Below are positions 16,323 to 25,060 of a stretch of 34,767 bases of DNA, piece by piece. Origin of the DNA: Okeania hirsuta (GTDB lineage Bacteria > Cyanobacteriota > Cyanobacteriia > Cyanobacteriales > Microcoleaceae); the NCBI RefSeq assembly GCF_003838195.1, contig NZ_RCBY01000062.1:1-34767 (forward strand), written 5' to 3'. The notes below the pieces were generated by a model. The model made no database searches and had not been told where the DNA came from. It saw nothing but the letters and a program-made list of their open reading frames with translations. The first letter of the stretch is position 1. Each line of letters begins with the position of its first letter. Position numbers and translations under genes: made by a program.

Positions 16323-16556
16323 ATGGAAATACTTTTCTTGCCAGATAATGTTACTGTTGAGGCAGAGTCAGGAGAACCTATTCTAGAAGTTGCTGAACGT
16401 GCTGGAGTAACTATTCCTACAGGTTGTTTAATGGGTTCTTGTCATGCTTGTGAAGTTGAAATTGATGGTGGTCAAATTATTTGCGCTTGTATTACAGCAG
16501 TTCCTCCAGGACGGAAAAAAATGACGATAAATCTGTCTGTAGACATGGACTGGTAA
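16323..16556 (+). CDS. small plant-type 2Fe-2S ferredoxin-like protein next to cobQ
   Basis: A 77-residue ferredoxin-fold protein. The N-terminal VTVEAESGEPILEVAERAGV is the usual beta-grasp start. Cluster ligands are Cys35, Cys40 and Cys43 in GCLMGSCHACEVE, and a fourth from Cys54 or Cys56 in IICACITAVPPGRKKMTI. In photosynthetic ferredoxins the fourth Cys lies about 29 residues after the third; here it is only 11-13 away because the loop is deleted, so this is a short variant. It lies 59 bp after cobQ on the same strand, suggesting an electron-transfer role linked to corrinoid metabolism; that link is inference. The ATG follows TGCTTAATT without a strong ribosome site. Confidence 0.85.
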   Translation: MEILFLPDNVTVEAESGEPILEVAERAGVTIPTGCLMGSCHACEVEIDGGQIICACITAVPPGRKKMTINLSVDMDW

Positions 16557-16951
16557 TCTTAATGTGGGTGGTAGGTTGTAGGTTCTAGTAAAAAATTACG
16601 GGGTATAAATAATAGTAATTAATTTGATTTAGCTACTTAATAGAAGTTTAACTCTTTGACTTATATTTATTGTTCTATCGATCTATATAAGTTGCTACTT
16701 AAATCCAGCAAAGAGTTTAATTTATTTTTGCTTGTTCCTATTTTGTTTTCAAAATCTAAAATTTTAATGCCGTTACAAGCTTCGTTTAAAATTTGTTTTA
16801 ATATTCTTAAGCTGTTTGACTGACAATTGGGATTTTTATAGTTGATATTTGACTTTGTTGAGAATCGAAAGTTTCTCAAGGTATTTTTTTAATAAAAGTA
16901 ATTCTTGAACTTCCTCTCTTTCAGCACCTATTTGAGCATTAAATCCTCCTG

Positions 16952-17206
16952 TTATACCAATTTTATAAATGTTTGCTACAAATAGGTAGGGTACTTCTTA
17001 GAAGTCAACCCACCCCTAACCCCTCCCAACCCACCCCTAACCCCTCCCAGGAGGGGAGGGGAAGTCAGGAGTCAGGAGTCAGAATGAATAGATTTAATAC
17101 CAGTTTTTAGGTCATAAATTCTCTTTTTTGTCAAAGATACATTTCCTGCAAAATTTTTTTATTGCACTTATTATTCCTAACATTATTTTTGAAAATTGGT
17201 ATTATA
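16952..17206. mobile_element. MITE-like element family D, copy D2
   Basis: Left end TATACCAATTTTATAAATGT matches the reversed right end of D1, including the following TTTGCTACA. The right end is AAAATTGGTATTATA. The core is a doubled CCCACCCCTAACCCC repeat (17008-17057) joined to GGAGTCA x3 (17064-17086), whereas D1 has a CTCCCCTACTCCC-type core. Confidence 0.65.
17008..17086. repeat. double CCCACCCCTAACCCC hairpin followed by GGAGTCA heptamers
   Basis: AACCCACCCCTAACCCCTCC occurs twice in tandem, the second with its GGAGGGG partner, then AGTCAGGAGTCAGGAGTCAG. Both core types found separately in other elements are joined here. Confidence 0.85.
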
Positions 17207-17561
17207 CCTTTAAGCACTTCTTCAAAAGTTGAAATTAAAATTTCCAATCCTTTTTTCTTTGCCTTAATTAAAATAATTTCATTATTCAACAATTAAAATT
17301 TTACTAGAAGATTATCCATAATCATTTCAGACTTAGGTTGTGGTTTAGCCAAATCAATACCCAACTTTAAAAGCAAAAACATATTAACTAAATTAGATTT
17401 AAATAGTTAATTCTAGCCAGAGATTTCAATTTTTTTTTCTTAAAATTGTTATATTTCATTGATTTAAAAGGTGGAAAACTCATCAGCTTGCCTTTTCATC
17501 TCATGTGCATTAAATAAAATTTTAAACTACTTAAACTATTACCAATTACCCATAATTATAG

Positions 17562-18020
17562 TTAACTTTTTCCTTCTTCATTCTGCTTGACAGCAACAGC
17601 ATAATCACGAAATCTTTCCATATCTGCCATCAAAGTAGATTCTACCATCCTACCTAAAAATAAATTATCCATAATCTTAATTAACCAGCCAGGAACTCCA
17701 TAGGCTACAGTTAACTTGACGATACTACTACCATGACGGTCATAAAAACGGATTGCACCTCGGTTGGGTAAACCATCCACAGACTCCCACTGAATAATTT
17801 GATGGGTAACTATTCTCTGAATTCGAGAAAGCCAGCTAAACTCAAAATTACCACTAGCTAATTTCCACTTGGATAAGTCTGGATTATCTTTAATAACTTC
17901 AACAGATTCTATCCACTTCATCCATCGAGGCATTTGTTCTAAATCTGACCAAAGATTCCACACTAAATCAATTGGAGCAGCTACCTCTATCTGTACGCTA
18001 TGTTCTAGCCAATTACTCAT
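17562..18020 (-). CDS. SRPBCC (START-like) superfamily protein, cyclase/dehydrase type
   Basis: A 152-residue helix-grip protein. It begins with WLEHSVQIEVAAPIDLVWNL, the standard first strand and helix of polyketide-cyclase/START-like folds. WSDLEQMPRWMKWIESVEVI follows, then antiparallel strands with WESVDGLPNRGAIRFYDRHG, and a long C-terminal helix (ESTLMADMERFRDYAVAVKQ). Such proteins bind hydrophobic ligands in a deep cavity; no catalytic residue can be named. In cyanobacteria a gene of this type often follows the zeta-carotene desaturase gene, as here (same strand, with a small gene and a repeat array between), suggesting a role in handling carotenoids or other lipids. The start at 18020 gives a complete domain. 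Confidence 0.85.
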   Translation of the reverse strand: MSNWLEHSVQIEVAAPIDLVWNLWSDLEQMPRWMKWIESVEVIKDNPDLSKWKLASGNFEFSWLSRIQRIVTHQIIQWESVDGLPNRGAIRFYDRHGSSIVKLTVAYGVPGWLIKIMDNLFLGRMVESTLMADMERFRDYAVAVKQNEEGKS

Positions 18021-18166
18021 AATTTTTAGGGAGTAGGAAGTAGGGGGTAGTTAGGAAAAATGAAAATTATGAGCAATAGGGTTCGGATCGGACCAAAACT
18101 CATAAGGTATGGAAACATTATACAAGCTTTTTAGATTATAAGACTGCACAAAAAAATCCTTATCGC

Positions 18167-18513
18167 AAAATTTCACTACTCAATCTTCTCTAGCTGAGTG
18201 CTTCAGCAAATGAATCAATTATTGCTCTATACGCAATAGAAGAAAAATTTCACTACTCAATCTTCTCTAGTGGAGTGCTTCAGCAAATGAATTAATTATT
18301 GCCCTATACGCAATAGAAGAAAAAATTCCTCCCACTACCCATCACATCTTGCATGAGCTTCAGCAAATGAATTAATTATTGCTCTATACGCAATAGAAGA
18401 GAAATTTGACTATCCATCTCTCGTAGCGGGGTGCTTCAGCAAATGAATTAATTATTGCTCTATACGCAATAGAAGAAAAATTTCACCATCAATCTCTCGT
18501 AGCGGGGTGCTAA
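18167..18513. repeat. minisatellite, about 77-bp period, four full 43-bp cores
   Basis: The core CTTCAGCAAATGAATTAATT plus ATTGCTCTATACGCAATAGAAGA begins at 18201, 18278, 18358 and 18434. The spacers are 33-37 bp; the first two are near-identical to each other (TTTCACTACTCAATCTTCTC) and so are the last two (CATCTCTCGTAGCGGGGTG type). Each core contains ATTGC-tctatac-GCAAT and outer CTTC/GAAG arms, so RNA from either strand could fold. All frames contain stops. Confidence 0.9.
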
Positions 18514-18518
18514 ACCGC

Positions 18519-18541
18519 AGTGGGAGCATCTTGCTCCCGTG
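18519..18541. terminator. GGGAGC-ATCTT-GCTCCC hairpin
   Basis: GGGAGC (18522-18527) and GCTCCC (18533-18538) with a 5-base loop. It lies downstream of the 66-codon gene on the minus strand. No T tract is seen. Hairpins of this text are widespread in cyanobacterial intergenic DNA. Confidence 0.5.
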
Positions 18542-18643
18542 CTAGTTATTCCTTGTTTTCCCTATTTCCTACTGCCTAATCCTATCCATTACCCAAAGTC
18601 ATATTTCAATTCCTAGTTCCAAATTATATGCAAGTTTAACTTG

Positions 18644-18844
18644 TTACCGAATCTCTTTTACCTGTAGTCTATTGCCACTAGTAACATCTGCACATCGATC
18701 CGAGTTATCTGCACTGCAAATAATTACCTTTTGTAGATTTCCTTGAGCTAAAGTTCGATCCATATGAGCAACTTCAAAACAAAGAATAAATAGAAAAACT
18801 GCGATACAGGTTAACACGATAAATTGGGCTTGACGAATAAACAT
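18644..18844 (-). CDS. small secreted or membrane-anchored protein, function unknown
   Basis: A 66-residue protein with an N-terminal hydrophobic segment (about 7-25, QFIVLTCIAVFLFILCFEVA) preceded by one Arg, as in a signal peptide or anchor. A short polar domain follows, with two Cys in VIICSADNSDRCADVTSGNR that could form a disulfide. A possible cleavage region is near TLAQG. The coding strand shows AAGGAGAGCAA just before the ATG at 18844, an excellent ribosome site that argues for a real gene. It lies 45 bp after the zeta-carotene desaturase stop codon on the same strand, so it is probably co-transcribed. No family is recognised. Confidence 0.65.
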   Translation of the reverse strand: MFIRQAQFIVLTCIAVFLFILCFEVAHMDRTLAQGNLQKVIICSADNSDRCADVTSGNRLQVKEIR

Positions 18845-18889
18845 TTGCTCTCCTTGTTATTTATTGAAGAATTTTACTTACTAAAACAA

Positions 18890-20350
18890 TTAGCAAATAT
18901 CTTTACTTAAAATATTTTCAACATTCGCCAAAATTACCTTAGCTGCTTGCTTTCCAGAAATAGTTGCCCCCTCCATACTATCAATATAATCTTGTTGAGT
19001 ATAACTACCCGCCAGAAAAAAGTTAGGCACAGGAGTCTGTTGATTCGGGCGATATGGATCCATACCAGGAGCTTCCCGATATAAAGACTGAGCTAACTTC
19101 ACCACACTATACCAAGTCATATTTAACTCCCGCGACGAAGGAAACAACTCATGGACTTGCTTTAACACATGGTGAGCGATCGCCTCATTATTCTCCTTAA
19201 TAAAAGGATCGCCAGGCGTCAATACCAACTGTAACAAAGAACCTTCTCCTTCTCGGTAATAATCTCCCGGACTTGTCAATGCCAAATCAGCAAAACACGA
19301 AAAATCAGCATCTGGAGTATAAAGCAAATTATCAATACCAGCAGCACGCTCTAACTGTTGACGTTGGTTTTTATCATGTAGCTCCGTCACCCAACCATCA
19401 AATCTTAACTGTACCGTAGCAACTGGCACTGCATCTAATTTATAAATATTCTCAAATTCCGGCCATTTTCGCCAAGCTTCCGGTAAAATGCGCTGAATAC
19501 CTGGTACATCGCAGGCAAAAACATAAGCATCAGCAACAATAGTTTCTTTTGTATCCCCATTAGCAACAACTATTCCACTGACACGAGTTTCTCCATCATT
19601 CTCAGAAAACTGAATTTCCCTAACTTGTCGTCTAGTAAAAATTTTAGTACCCCGTTCCTCCAAATAATCAACAATTGGTTTGTGGAGATATTCATAAGGA
19701 GATCCTTCCAACATCCGCAACACAGACGCTTCAGTTTTTGCAGCAAATAATTGGAATATTGTCAACATACATCGAGCAGAAATATTATCCGCATCAATAA
19801 ACCCTAAAGCGTAGGCAATAGGGTTCCACATTCGCTTGATACTTCCATCAGACCCACCTTGGCCACGAAACCATTCTCCAAAACTAACTTTATCCAAATC
19901 GCGAATAGTTTTCATCGCCCCATCAAAATCTACCAACCCTCTAACTATGGGACTCGTACCTAGAGCGATCGCATTTTGTAGCTTATCTTGCACAGATAAC
20001 TGAGATGTGGTAAAGAAAGCTTTTAACCCATTAAAGGGCGCTCCAGTCAAAAAGCGAAAATCTAGAGAACCTGTTTTACCCCCCTTATTGATAAAATTGT
20101 GAGTATGTTCTTTGAGGCGGAGATTCTCAAAAGCTCCTACTTTTTTCATTAATTCAAAAAGTTGGTAGTAACAGCCAAAGAAAACGTGCAAACCCATTTC
20201 TAAATGGTTTCCATTTCCATCTACCCAACTACCTACTTTCCCTCCAACAAAGGGGCGAGATTCAAATATTTCCACTTGATGTCCAGCATCAGCCAACTCT
20301 ACAGCAGTGGCCATTCCTGCTAAACCTGCCCCTGCGATCGCGACTCGCAT
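18890..20350 (-). CDS. zds: 9,9'-dicis-zeta-carotene desaturase
   Basis: A 486-residue FAD enzyme that converts 9,9'-dicis-zeta-carotene to prolycopene through neurosporene, with plastoquinone as likely acceptor, at the thylakoid or plasma membrane. The dinucleotide-binding motif [20 protein letters not shown] opens the protein, with the acidic ribose-binding residue in [17 protein letters not shown]. Further family text: [60 protein letters not shown], and the C-terminal FAD contact [20 protein letters not shown]. This is the plant/cyanobacterial CrtQ type, not bacterial CrtI. Two HIP1 sites overlap its 5' end and middle. ATG at 20350 gives the normal length. It is first in a likely minus-strand unit with the 66-residue gene and the SRPBCC gene. 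Confidence 0.96.
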   Translation of the reverse strand: MRVAIAGAGLAGMATAVELADAGHQVEIFESRPFVGGKVGSWVDGNGNHLEMGLHVFFGCYYQLFELMKKVGAFENLRLKEHTHNFINKGGKTGSLDFRFLTGAPFNGLKAFFTTSQLSVQDKLQNAIALGTSPIVRGLVDFDGAMKTIRDLDKVSFGEWFRGQGGSDGSIKRMWNPIAYALGFIDADNISARCMLTIFQLFAAKTEASVLRMLEGSPYEYLHKPIVDYLEERGTKIFTRRQVREIQFSENDGETRVSGIVVANGDTKETIVADAYVFACDVPGIQRILPEAWRKWPEFENIYKLDAVPVATVQLRFDGWVTELHDKNQRQQLERAAGIDNLLYTPDADFSCFADLALTSPGDYYREGEGSLLQLVLTPGDPFIKENNEAIAHHVLKQVHELFPSSRELNMTWYSVVKLAQSLYREAPGMDPYRPNQQTPVPNFFLAGSYTQQDYIDSMEGATISGKQAAKVILANVENILSKDIC

Positions 20351-20621
20351 TATTTACTTCCTTTATCATTTTTTTTACAATTCTTAATAATTATACCAAT
20401 TAAGAAACTTTTTTGAGCTTCGAGAAAGTAATTTGCTCTGAAGAAATGTAGGGAAATTGTAGTCTTAGCATATTACTTTTTGACCTGTGGAAAGATAATT
20501 TAATTAAGATCGCACAACCATTTATTCTTACTTACAGAAATAGGTTGTCATATATTTGTTTTGATTCATATATAACGACCTATTTATTTAAAATCTCTAT
20601 TACAATTGATCAATTATTTCA

Positions 20622-20891
20622 TTAGCAAAACATAAAATAAATATGACTGAATAGTTCTCCATCTGGATCGTTTGGAAAGAAGACATTATCGTTTTGAGGT
20701 TCTATAAGACGCAACTTACAATCTTCATTAATCATCCAGTTAATAGCATGACCGCCATTATTTATCCAGTTGCCCCACAAAATTCCAAAGGCATGAGAAT
20801 GATTTAAATTATTACTTTGATAAGAATTTTTTGCAAAGTCAGCCTTGAGCAAAAGAGCAAAATCATCACAATCAAAACGATATATTGTCAT
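20622..20891 (-). CDS. small protein with Cys-His-Glu arrangement, possibly a papain-like peptidase (MOA C-terminal-like) remnant
   Basis: An 89-residue ORF. The order FDCDDFALLLKADF (Cys8), AFGILWGNW, GGHAINWMINE (His in the middle) and LRLIEPQNDNVF resembles the small papain-like domain at the C-terminus of the fungal agglutinin MOA and its bacterial relatives (Cys, His and Glu of IEPQ). The resemblance is from memory of the motif and is unverified. The ATG at 20891 lies only seven residues before the Cys, and an in-frame TAA lies about 36 bases upstream of it. So either the protein is a minimal single domain or the N-terminal part of a longer protein is lost. No strong ribosome site is visible. 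It lies between DUF6930 and zds, same strand, but with sizeable gaps. Confidence 0.45.
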   Translation of the reverse strand: MTIYRFDCDDFALLLKADFAKNSYQSNNLNHSHAFGILWGNWINNGGHAINWMINEDCKLRLIEPQNDNVFFPNDPDGELFSHIYFMFC

Positions 20892-21006
20892 CCCAAAAGT
20901 ACAGTAATTTATTTTTTCTTAATTTTTATACTTATCTCCCTACTTAAAGGCATTCGGCACATACTTATTAGTTATCTCTTCTTCTTAGTTATCTCTTCTT
21001 CCTTCT

Positions 21007-22641
21007 TCACAAAGATATTGGCATTAATTGTAATGGCCCTATCCCCAATTCTTTAGTAGAGAGAAAGCGCACTTCAAACAAAGCCATCATATCCTTAAAA
21101 TCTGGTTGACCACGAGAAGCACCTGTAATACCCCTGGCAATAATTAAACCACACCAACCATCAGTAGCTTGGCAACGCTTGTCCCATTTTTGTTTAGCTT
21201 TCTTGTGTACTGGGTCATTCTGCACAAATTCACCAAATAAATGAAGCACACCATCATAAGTTTTAAATATGCCCAAATCGTAGCTTGTTTCTTCCATGGG
21301 ATCTTCTCCTATATTAAACCCGATACCATGAAGTCCTTGAGCTTCTTGTAAATCATCTATCAATTTAGTTGCTTTTGGCAGAGAAGTTTGAATCAAAACT
21401 ATTGGTAAACCTTCTCCTAATAATTTAAGATCTACTTCTGCTGCCTGGTGTAGTTTAGTATTGTCTCGTAGATATGCCACTGTATCCCAAGGTACCATTC
21501 CTAAACTTAAGAAAGAATTGGCCGGGACCAAATCATTCTTCAGCATGGGCATTTCAATTTCTAATTCTTCATCTCCTTCAAGATCGGCCTCGGTAGCCAT
21601 TTCATATAATTCTTCTGCCACTTCTGGCATAGTGGCCACTTTGACTGAAATTATTTGTTCAGATTCTGGTATAGGGATACGGTAGCGACTATTGATACTA
21701 GGAAACTTATTACCTGTCATCTTTTTGCGACAAGAGCGTAAAAAACGATGGAGTGCTTCTATTGCCACTAATGTGGTAACTGCTTCCTCTTCATATAGAA
21801 CAGACCTTAAACCTTCTAAAGGATGTAGATTACCAAAATTGGGCTGAATTTCTGATGCAGATAAATTTTGGAGGTCGATATTCTCACTCTCATCATCTGC
21901 CTCTTCTTCTTGAAGGTGATCGTAAGTGACAAACAAACAATCTTGTCCCAAAAAAGCTTCCTCTAAATTTTCAAAAGATTTTTCATAAGCTACTCGTTGC
22001 CGAAACCTTTTGAGAGAATCTAAAGAACGATATAGTAAGATGCCATAATCCATACCCAACTTACCTAAGACGCAGATGTAGAGATTTTTGATATCCCATT
22101 GATTAAGTTCTATGGAAATAATTTGATGTTCTCCTAATATTTCCCATGGTGCATCGTCCCAAACTTGATATGCTTTTTCAAGTAAAGCTTCCGCATAGTC
22201 AGGAGGTAAGTTAGGAGGACGATTTTCTGCTACTTCCTGTAGTCCTTGAAATATTTCATCAATTAGAGGTAAATCCGGGACATAATCAATGGTAATTCCT
22301 AGGTCTTGTAAAACTCCCCTCAGAAAAAATTGAATTTCTCGGTCTTTGACTACTATTTTTTGAGGTCTAATTGTTGGAGCTGGACTTTGAGGATTTTCCA
22401 TTGCTCGCAGCAGTGTCCGAACAATTGCTTCTGGGCCAATTTCTGATGTCACCATGTCCATTGCTCGTACCATTCCATGGGAGCCATCGACCCAAATAAT
22501 ACATTCATTTGTTGTTTCTGACTCTAACTCTGGGTTAGAGCTTGAGTCTGAGTATATAGGGCGACGATCGCCTTCCCACACACTTGGAACTTGTTGTAAT
22601 TTTTGTAACCTACGAATTGTTGAAGGATTAAGAGCTGCCAT
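21007..22641 (-). CDS. DUF6930-type conserved cyanobacterial protein
   Basis: A 544-residue soluble protein with no signal peptide or membrane segment. Recognisable stretches: STIRRLQKLQQVPSVWEGDR, CIIWVDGSHGMVRAMDMVTS, PQKIVVKDREIQFFLRGVLQ, LGITIDYVPDLPLIDEIFQG and LPPDYAEALLEKAYQVWDDA. An acidic linker lies around 240-265, and the C-terminal half ends HKKAKQKWDKRCQATDGWCG, then FEVRFLSTKELGIGPLQLMP. I recall this as the cyanobacterial family annotated DUF6930; no biochemical role is known to me. The repeated alternation of hydrophobic strands and acidic loops suggests two related alpha/beta halves. ATG at 22641 is followed directly by conserved text, supporting the start. It appears to be transcribed on its own. 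Confidence 0.7.
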   Translation of the reverse strand: MAALNPSTIRRLQKLQQVPSVWEGDRRPIYSDSSSNPELESETTNECIIWVDGSHGMVRAMDMVTSEIGPEAIVRTLLRAMENPQSPAPTIRPQKIVVKDREIQFFLRGVLQDLGITIDYVPDLPLIDEIFQGLQEVAENRPPNLPPDYAEALLEKAYQVWDDAPWEILGEHQIISIELNQWDIKNLYICVLGKLGMDYGILLYRSLDSLKRFRQRVAYEKSFENLEEAFLGQDCLFVTYDHLQEEEADDESENIDLQNLSASEIQPNFGNLHPLEGLRSVLYEEEAVTTLVAIEALHRFLRSCRKKMTGNKFPSINSRYRIPIPESEQIISVKVATMPEVAEELYEMATEADLEGDEELEIEMPMLKNDLVPANSFLSLGMVPWDTVAYLRDNTKLHQAAEVDLKLLGEGLPIVLIQTSLPKATKLIDDLQEAQGLHGIGFNIGEDPMEETSYDLGIFKTYDGVLHLFGEFVQNDPVHKKAKQKWDKRCQATDGWCGLIIARGITGASRGQPDFKDMMALFEVRFLSTKELGIGPLQLMPISL

Positions 22642-23092
22642 AGACTAAGCCTGTGAAAGTGAAGCAATCGGTAAATATTCTTTCCTTGTTGCATTAAGCC
22701 ATATTCTTCATGTACTTTGATATACATTTTTCTCTATACAGCTTTGCTAATGTGACGGGAATTTTATTTTCTACTATCTTAATGACTGCTCGGATCAATT
22801 GAGCGATGAATCATAATTAACATAAAAATATATAGACTTACTATATAATTCTCTATCTATAATTTTAATAATTTTAACATTATTAACGACAGTCTTTAAG
22901 TTTTTGGTACCCATATATTAAGATATTAAACCACAATAAGGCCAGATTTAAAAAAATGATGATTTTTGACTGAGGATACTATTCAAAAAGTATAGTTACA
23001 ATCTTTATCTAGAAATATAAATATGAAATAGAATATATAAATAGTAAGGAATTACTATTTTAGAGCAATAGTACAAGGAGCTAGAAATAAAA
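22642..23092. other. divergent control region between the DUF6930 and A-type carrier genes
   Basis: AT-rich, about 450 bp, no credible ORF. TTGACT (22968-22973) and a later TATAGT could be a promoter for the plus-strand gene, but the spacing of 19 is long. ACAAGGAGCTAG at 23075-23086 is the ribosome site of the following gene. Confidence 0.35.
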
Positions 23093-23449
23093 ATGACACA
23101 AGCTACTCAGTCTCAGCAAAAAGGTATCATGATGAGCGAAGCTGCTTTAGCTCAGGTTAATTCTCTAAGAGAGAAAGAAGGGAAAGACCTGTGCCTCAGA
23201 GTAGGGGTGCGTCAAGGTGGATGTTCTGGAATGTCCTACATGATGGATTTTGCTGACCCTAATACTATTAGAGAAGATGATGAAGTTTATGATTATGATG
23301 GATTTAAGGTAGTTTGCGATCGCAAGAGTATTCTATATCTCTACGGTTTAGTACTCGACTATAGTAATGCTTTAATTGGGGGTGGGTTTCAATTTAGTAA
23401 TCCTAATGCAACTCAAACCTGTGGCTGTGGTAGTTCCTTTTCTGCCTAA
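23093..23449 (+). CDS. A-type iron-sulfur carrier protein (HesB/IscA/SufA family)
   Basis: A 118-residue protein that carries Fe-S clusters or iron to apo-proteins. The three invariant cysteines are Cys44 in [14 protein letters not shown] and Cys110 and Cys112 in QTCGCGSSF at the C-terminus. The [20 protein letters not shown] segment before the [11 protein letters not shown] loop is typical of the cyanobacterial SufA-like subtype. The conserved domain begins at ITMSEAA-type text (here [15 protein letters not shown]). ACAAGGAGCTAG lies 7 bases before the ATG. A TPR gene follows 211 bp downstream on the same strand. The symbol is left blank because IscA and SufA subtypes cannot be separated with confidence from sequence reading. 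Confidence 0.94.
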   Translation: MTQATQSQQKGIMMSEAALAQVNSLREKEGKDLCLRVGVRQGGCSGMSYMMDFADPNTIREDDEVYDYDGFKVVCDRKSILYLYGLVLDYSNALIGGGFQFSNPNATQTCGCGSSFSA

Positions 23450-23660
23450 AATTAATCAAATCAAATCATATTTGTCAGAAGTTATCTAGGTCTAGTCTTT
23501 CCTAGAACTTCTGTAAATGCAACTGCTTAATAATGGGCAAACTGGAGAGTAGGGGTACAGTATTAATTGTGCCCCTATCTATGTAAATTGAGTATATTAA
23601 TGTACAATCTTAAACTTACTTATTGTCATTAATTTTTTTAAGTAGAAAATATCGAATATT

Positions 23661-24083
23661 ATGACTCAGACACCTGAAGAATTATATAAAGAAGGATTAG
23701 AAAGATATAAAGCTGGAGAAGAACCAAAAACTTTAATTCCAGTATTTAAAGATATTACAAATCGTTCTCCTAAAAGTAGTAGTAGTTGGATAAGTTTATC
23801 ATGGTTATATCTATTAGAGAAAAAACCTAAATCAGCTTACAAAGCAGCGAAGACAGGAGTTAAACTTAATCCAGACGATCCACAAGGGAGAATTAATTTA
23901 GCTTTAGCAATGCTAGAAATGGGAGAAAAGGGTGTAAGAACTCATGTAGAAAGGGCACAACAAATGATTATGGCTGACTCAGATTGGCTTGAGGAAATTA
24001 AAAGTAACATTCAGGATGGTTTTGAGAGAAGAGCTGATTGGCCTAGTTTAAGTCGAGTTAAGAGTTGGTTATTCGATGTTTAA
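23661..24083 (+). CDS. tetratricopeptide-repeat protein
   Basis: A 140-residue all-helical protein. The first helix pair is EELYKEGLERYKAGEEPKTL. A clear TPR follows: SSSSWISLSWLYLLEKKPKS paired with AYKAAKTGVKLNPDDPQGRI, then NLALAMLEMGEKGVRTHVER. It ends in a conserved RRADWPSLSRVKSWLFDV. TPR proteins mediate protein-protein contacts. The same-strand position after the Fe-S carrier suggests, but does not prove, a link with cluster assembly. No signal peptide is seen, so it is cytoplasmic. The ATG at 23661 has no strong ribosome site, but an in-frame MTQTPEELY start is usual for such proteins. Confidence 0.85.
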   Translation: MTQTPEELYKEGLERYKAGEEPKTLIPVFKDITNRSPKSSSSWISLSWLYLLEKKPKSAYKAAKTGVKLNPDDPQGRINLALAMLEMGEKGVRTHVERAQQMIMADSDWLEEIKSNIQDGFERRADWPSLSRVKSWLFDV

Positions 24084-24290
24084 GTGAAATACCCCACCAT
24101 ACTTCTTTGAGGGTGGAGCTTCCTACCCTCAAGAACTAACGCTCTTGATACACAGCATTTGAACTGTCTGGTTAGGCGTAGATTCGGACACTTCCTACCC
24201 TATATATTCATCAGAAAATTGCCACAAATTATGACAGGTGTTAATATCTCTGTCATGAGCCACATGAAACTCTTCAAAGATAAACTATAC
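24084..24290 (-). pseudogene. TnpB (IS200/IS605-type) C-terminal fossil with element-end hairpins
   Basis: On the minus strand a frame reads FEEFHVAHDRDINTCHNLWQ (about 24223-24282). HDRDIN-x is the last RuvC-type motif of TnpB proteins (usually DRDxNAA). A stop follows after YIG and the frame then gives VSESTPNQTVQM before another stop. Between 24095 and 24150 lie two hairpins, CCACC...GGTGG and TCAAGA-ACTAACGC-TCTTGA, as expected near the right end of such elements. Everything upstream in TnpB (the catalytic core) is missing. The call rests on the motif and end structure; the element is inactive. Confidence 0.5.
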
Positions 24291-25060
24291 ACTATAAAAA
24301 AGCAGTGTTATAGCATCCAGAAACCACTAAAGGATGATAATAAATAGTTTTGAGTTGAGCTGATAACTGTATAGATGAAGCAAAACATTAAAAGCTATTT
24401 TTCAAAGATATAGAACTCGCATAAATTCTCAACATTAAATCTTTTTTTCCTTCTCCTAGTTAAACTACTCTTCACTGATTCAAGAAGTTAAAATATATAT
24501 GTTAAAAAAACTTAATAATTCATATAAAAACTTTATGAGATATCCAAGAAAATCATGTTATGATGTTTAGAACTTTAAGAGATTACTTAATCGCTGTAAA
24601 TTGAGAACATCCCACATAGAGCATCTAGCTCTACAAACTACCTCTAAATCATCTAGCGAAAACTTGAAGAATGCTAATATTGGCATTACATAAAATTCAA
24701 GTTAAAGGTTGACTTCCTCAAGATATTTACTCAAAAAATATCATAAAGTTGTCTGCATAAATGAGGATAATGGGAAATTATCTGTACAATCCTAAAACAC
24801 AGATAAAATGTCTGAATTAATAGCCTATTATGACCTACAAAAATTGCTGAAAGTAAAACAATAACATACACTAAGCAAAAAAAATGAATAGGTAGTTAAA
24901 GCACAAATAAATTCAGAAAAAGATTTTTAGAGTGTGAGGCTGTGCCTAATATACATAAGCAAGTCTGGGAAAATTTAACAACTTGTTTAGTCTTTAGTAA
25001 AAATCTCTATATCAGAGAGCCAGACCTAATTTTTAGATAATACAAAGGAGTTGAAATACA
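24291..25060. other. AT-rich gap without a recognisable gene
   Basis: About 770 bp, with poly-A/T tracts and short direct repeats only. A 62-codon ORF at 24159-24347 overlaps the TnpB fossil and is not supported. The last bases hold AAAGGAG (25044-25050), the ribosome site for the next gene. A leader or small RNA cannot be excluded from sequence alone. Confidence 0.4.

Larger units (their letters stand above)
16557..17561. other. 1-kb gap between the ferredoxin and SRPBCC genes
   Basis: Very AT-rich. A 70-codon minus-strand ORF (16667-16879) lacks any recognisable motif and is probably chance. The middle is element D2. From 17210 to 17560 there is only low-complexity AT-rich DNA with no ORF. 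Confidence 0.5.

Noticed and set aside
16667-16879. 70-codon minus-strand gene
   Set aside because: Lys/Asn/Ser-rich, low-complexity translation of AT-rich DNA with no ribosome site.
18167-18513. CRISPR array (43-bp repeats with 33-37-bp spacers)
   Set aside because: The spacers are near-identical in pairs rather than unique, repeat spacing drifts by several bases, only four repeats exist and no cas gene is present. It is a minisatellite.
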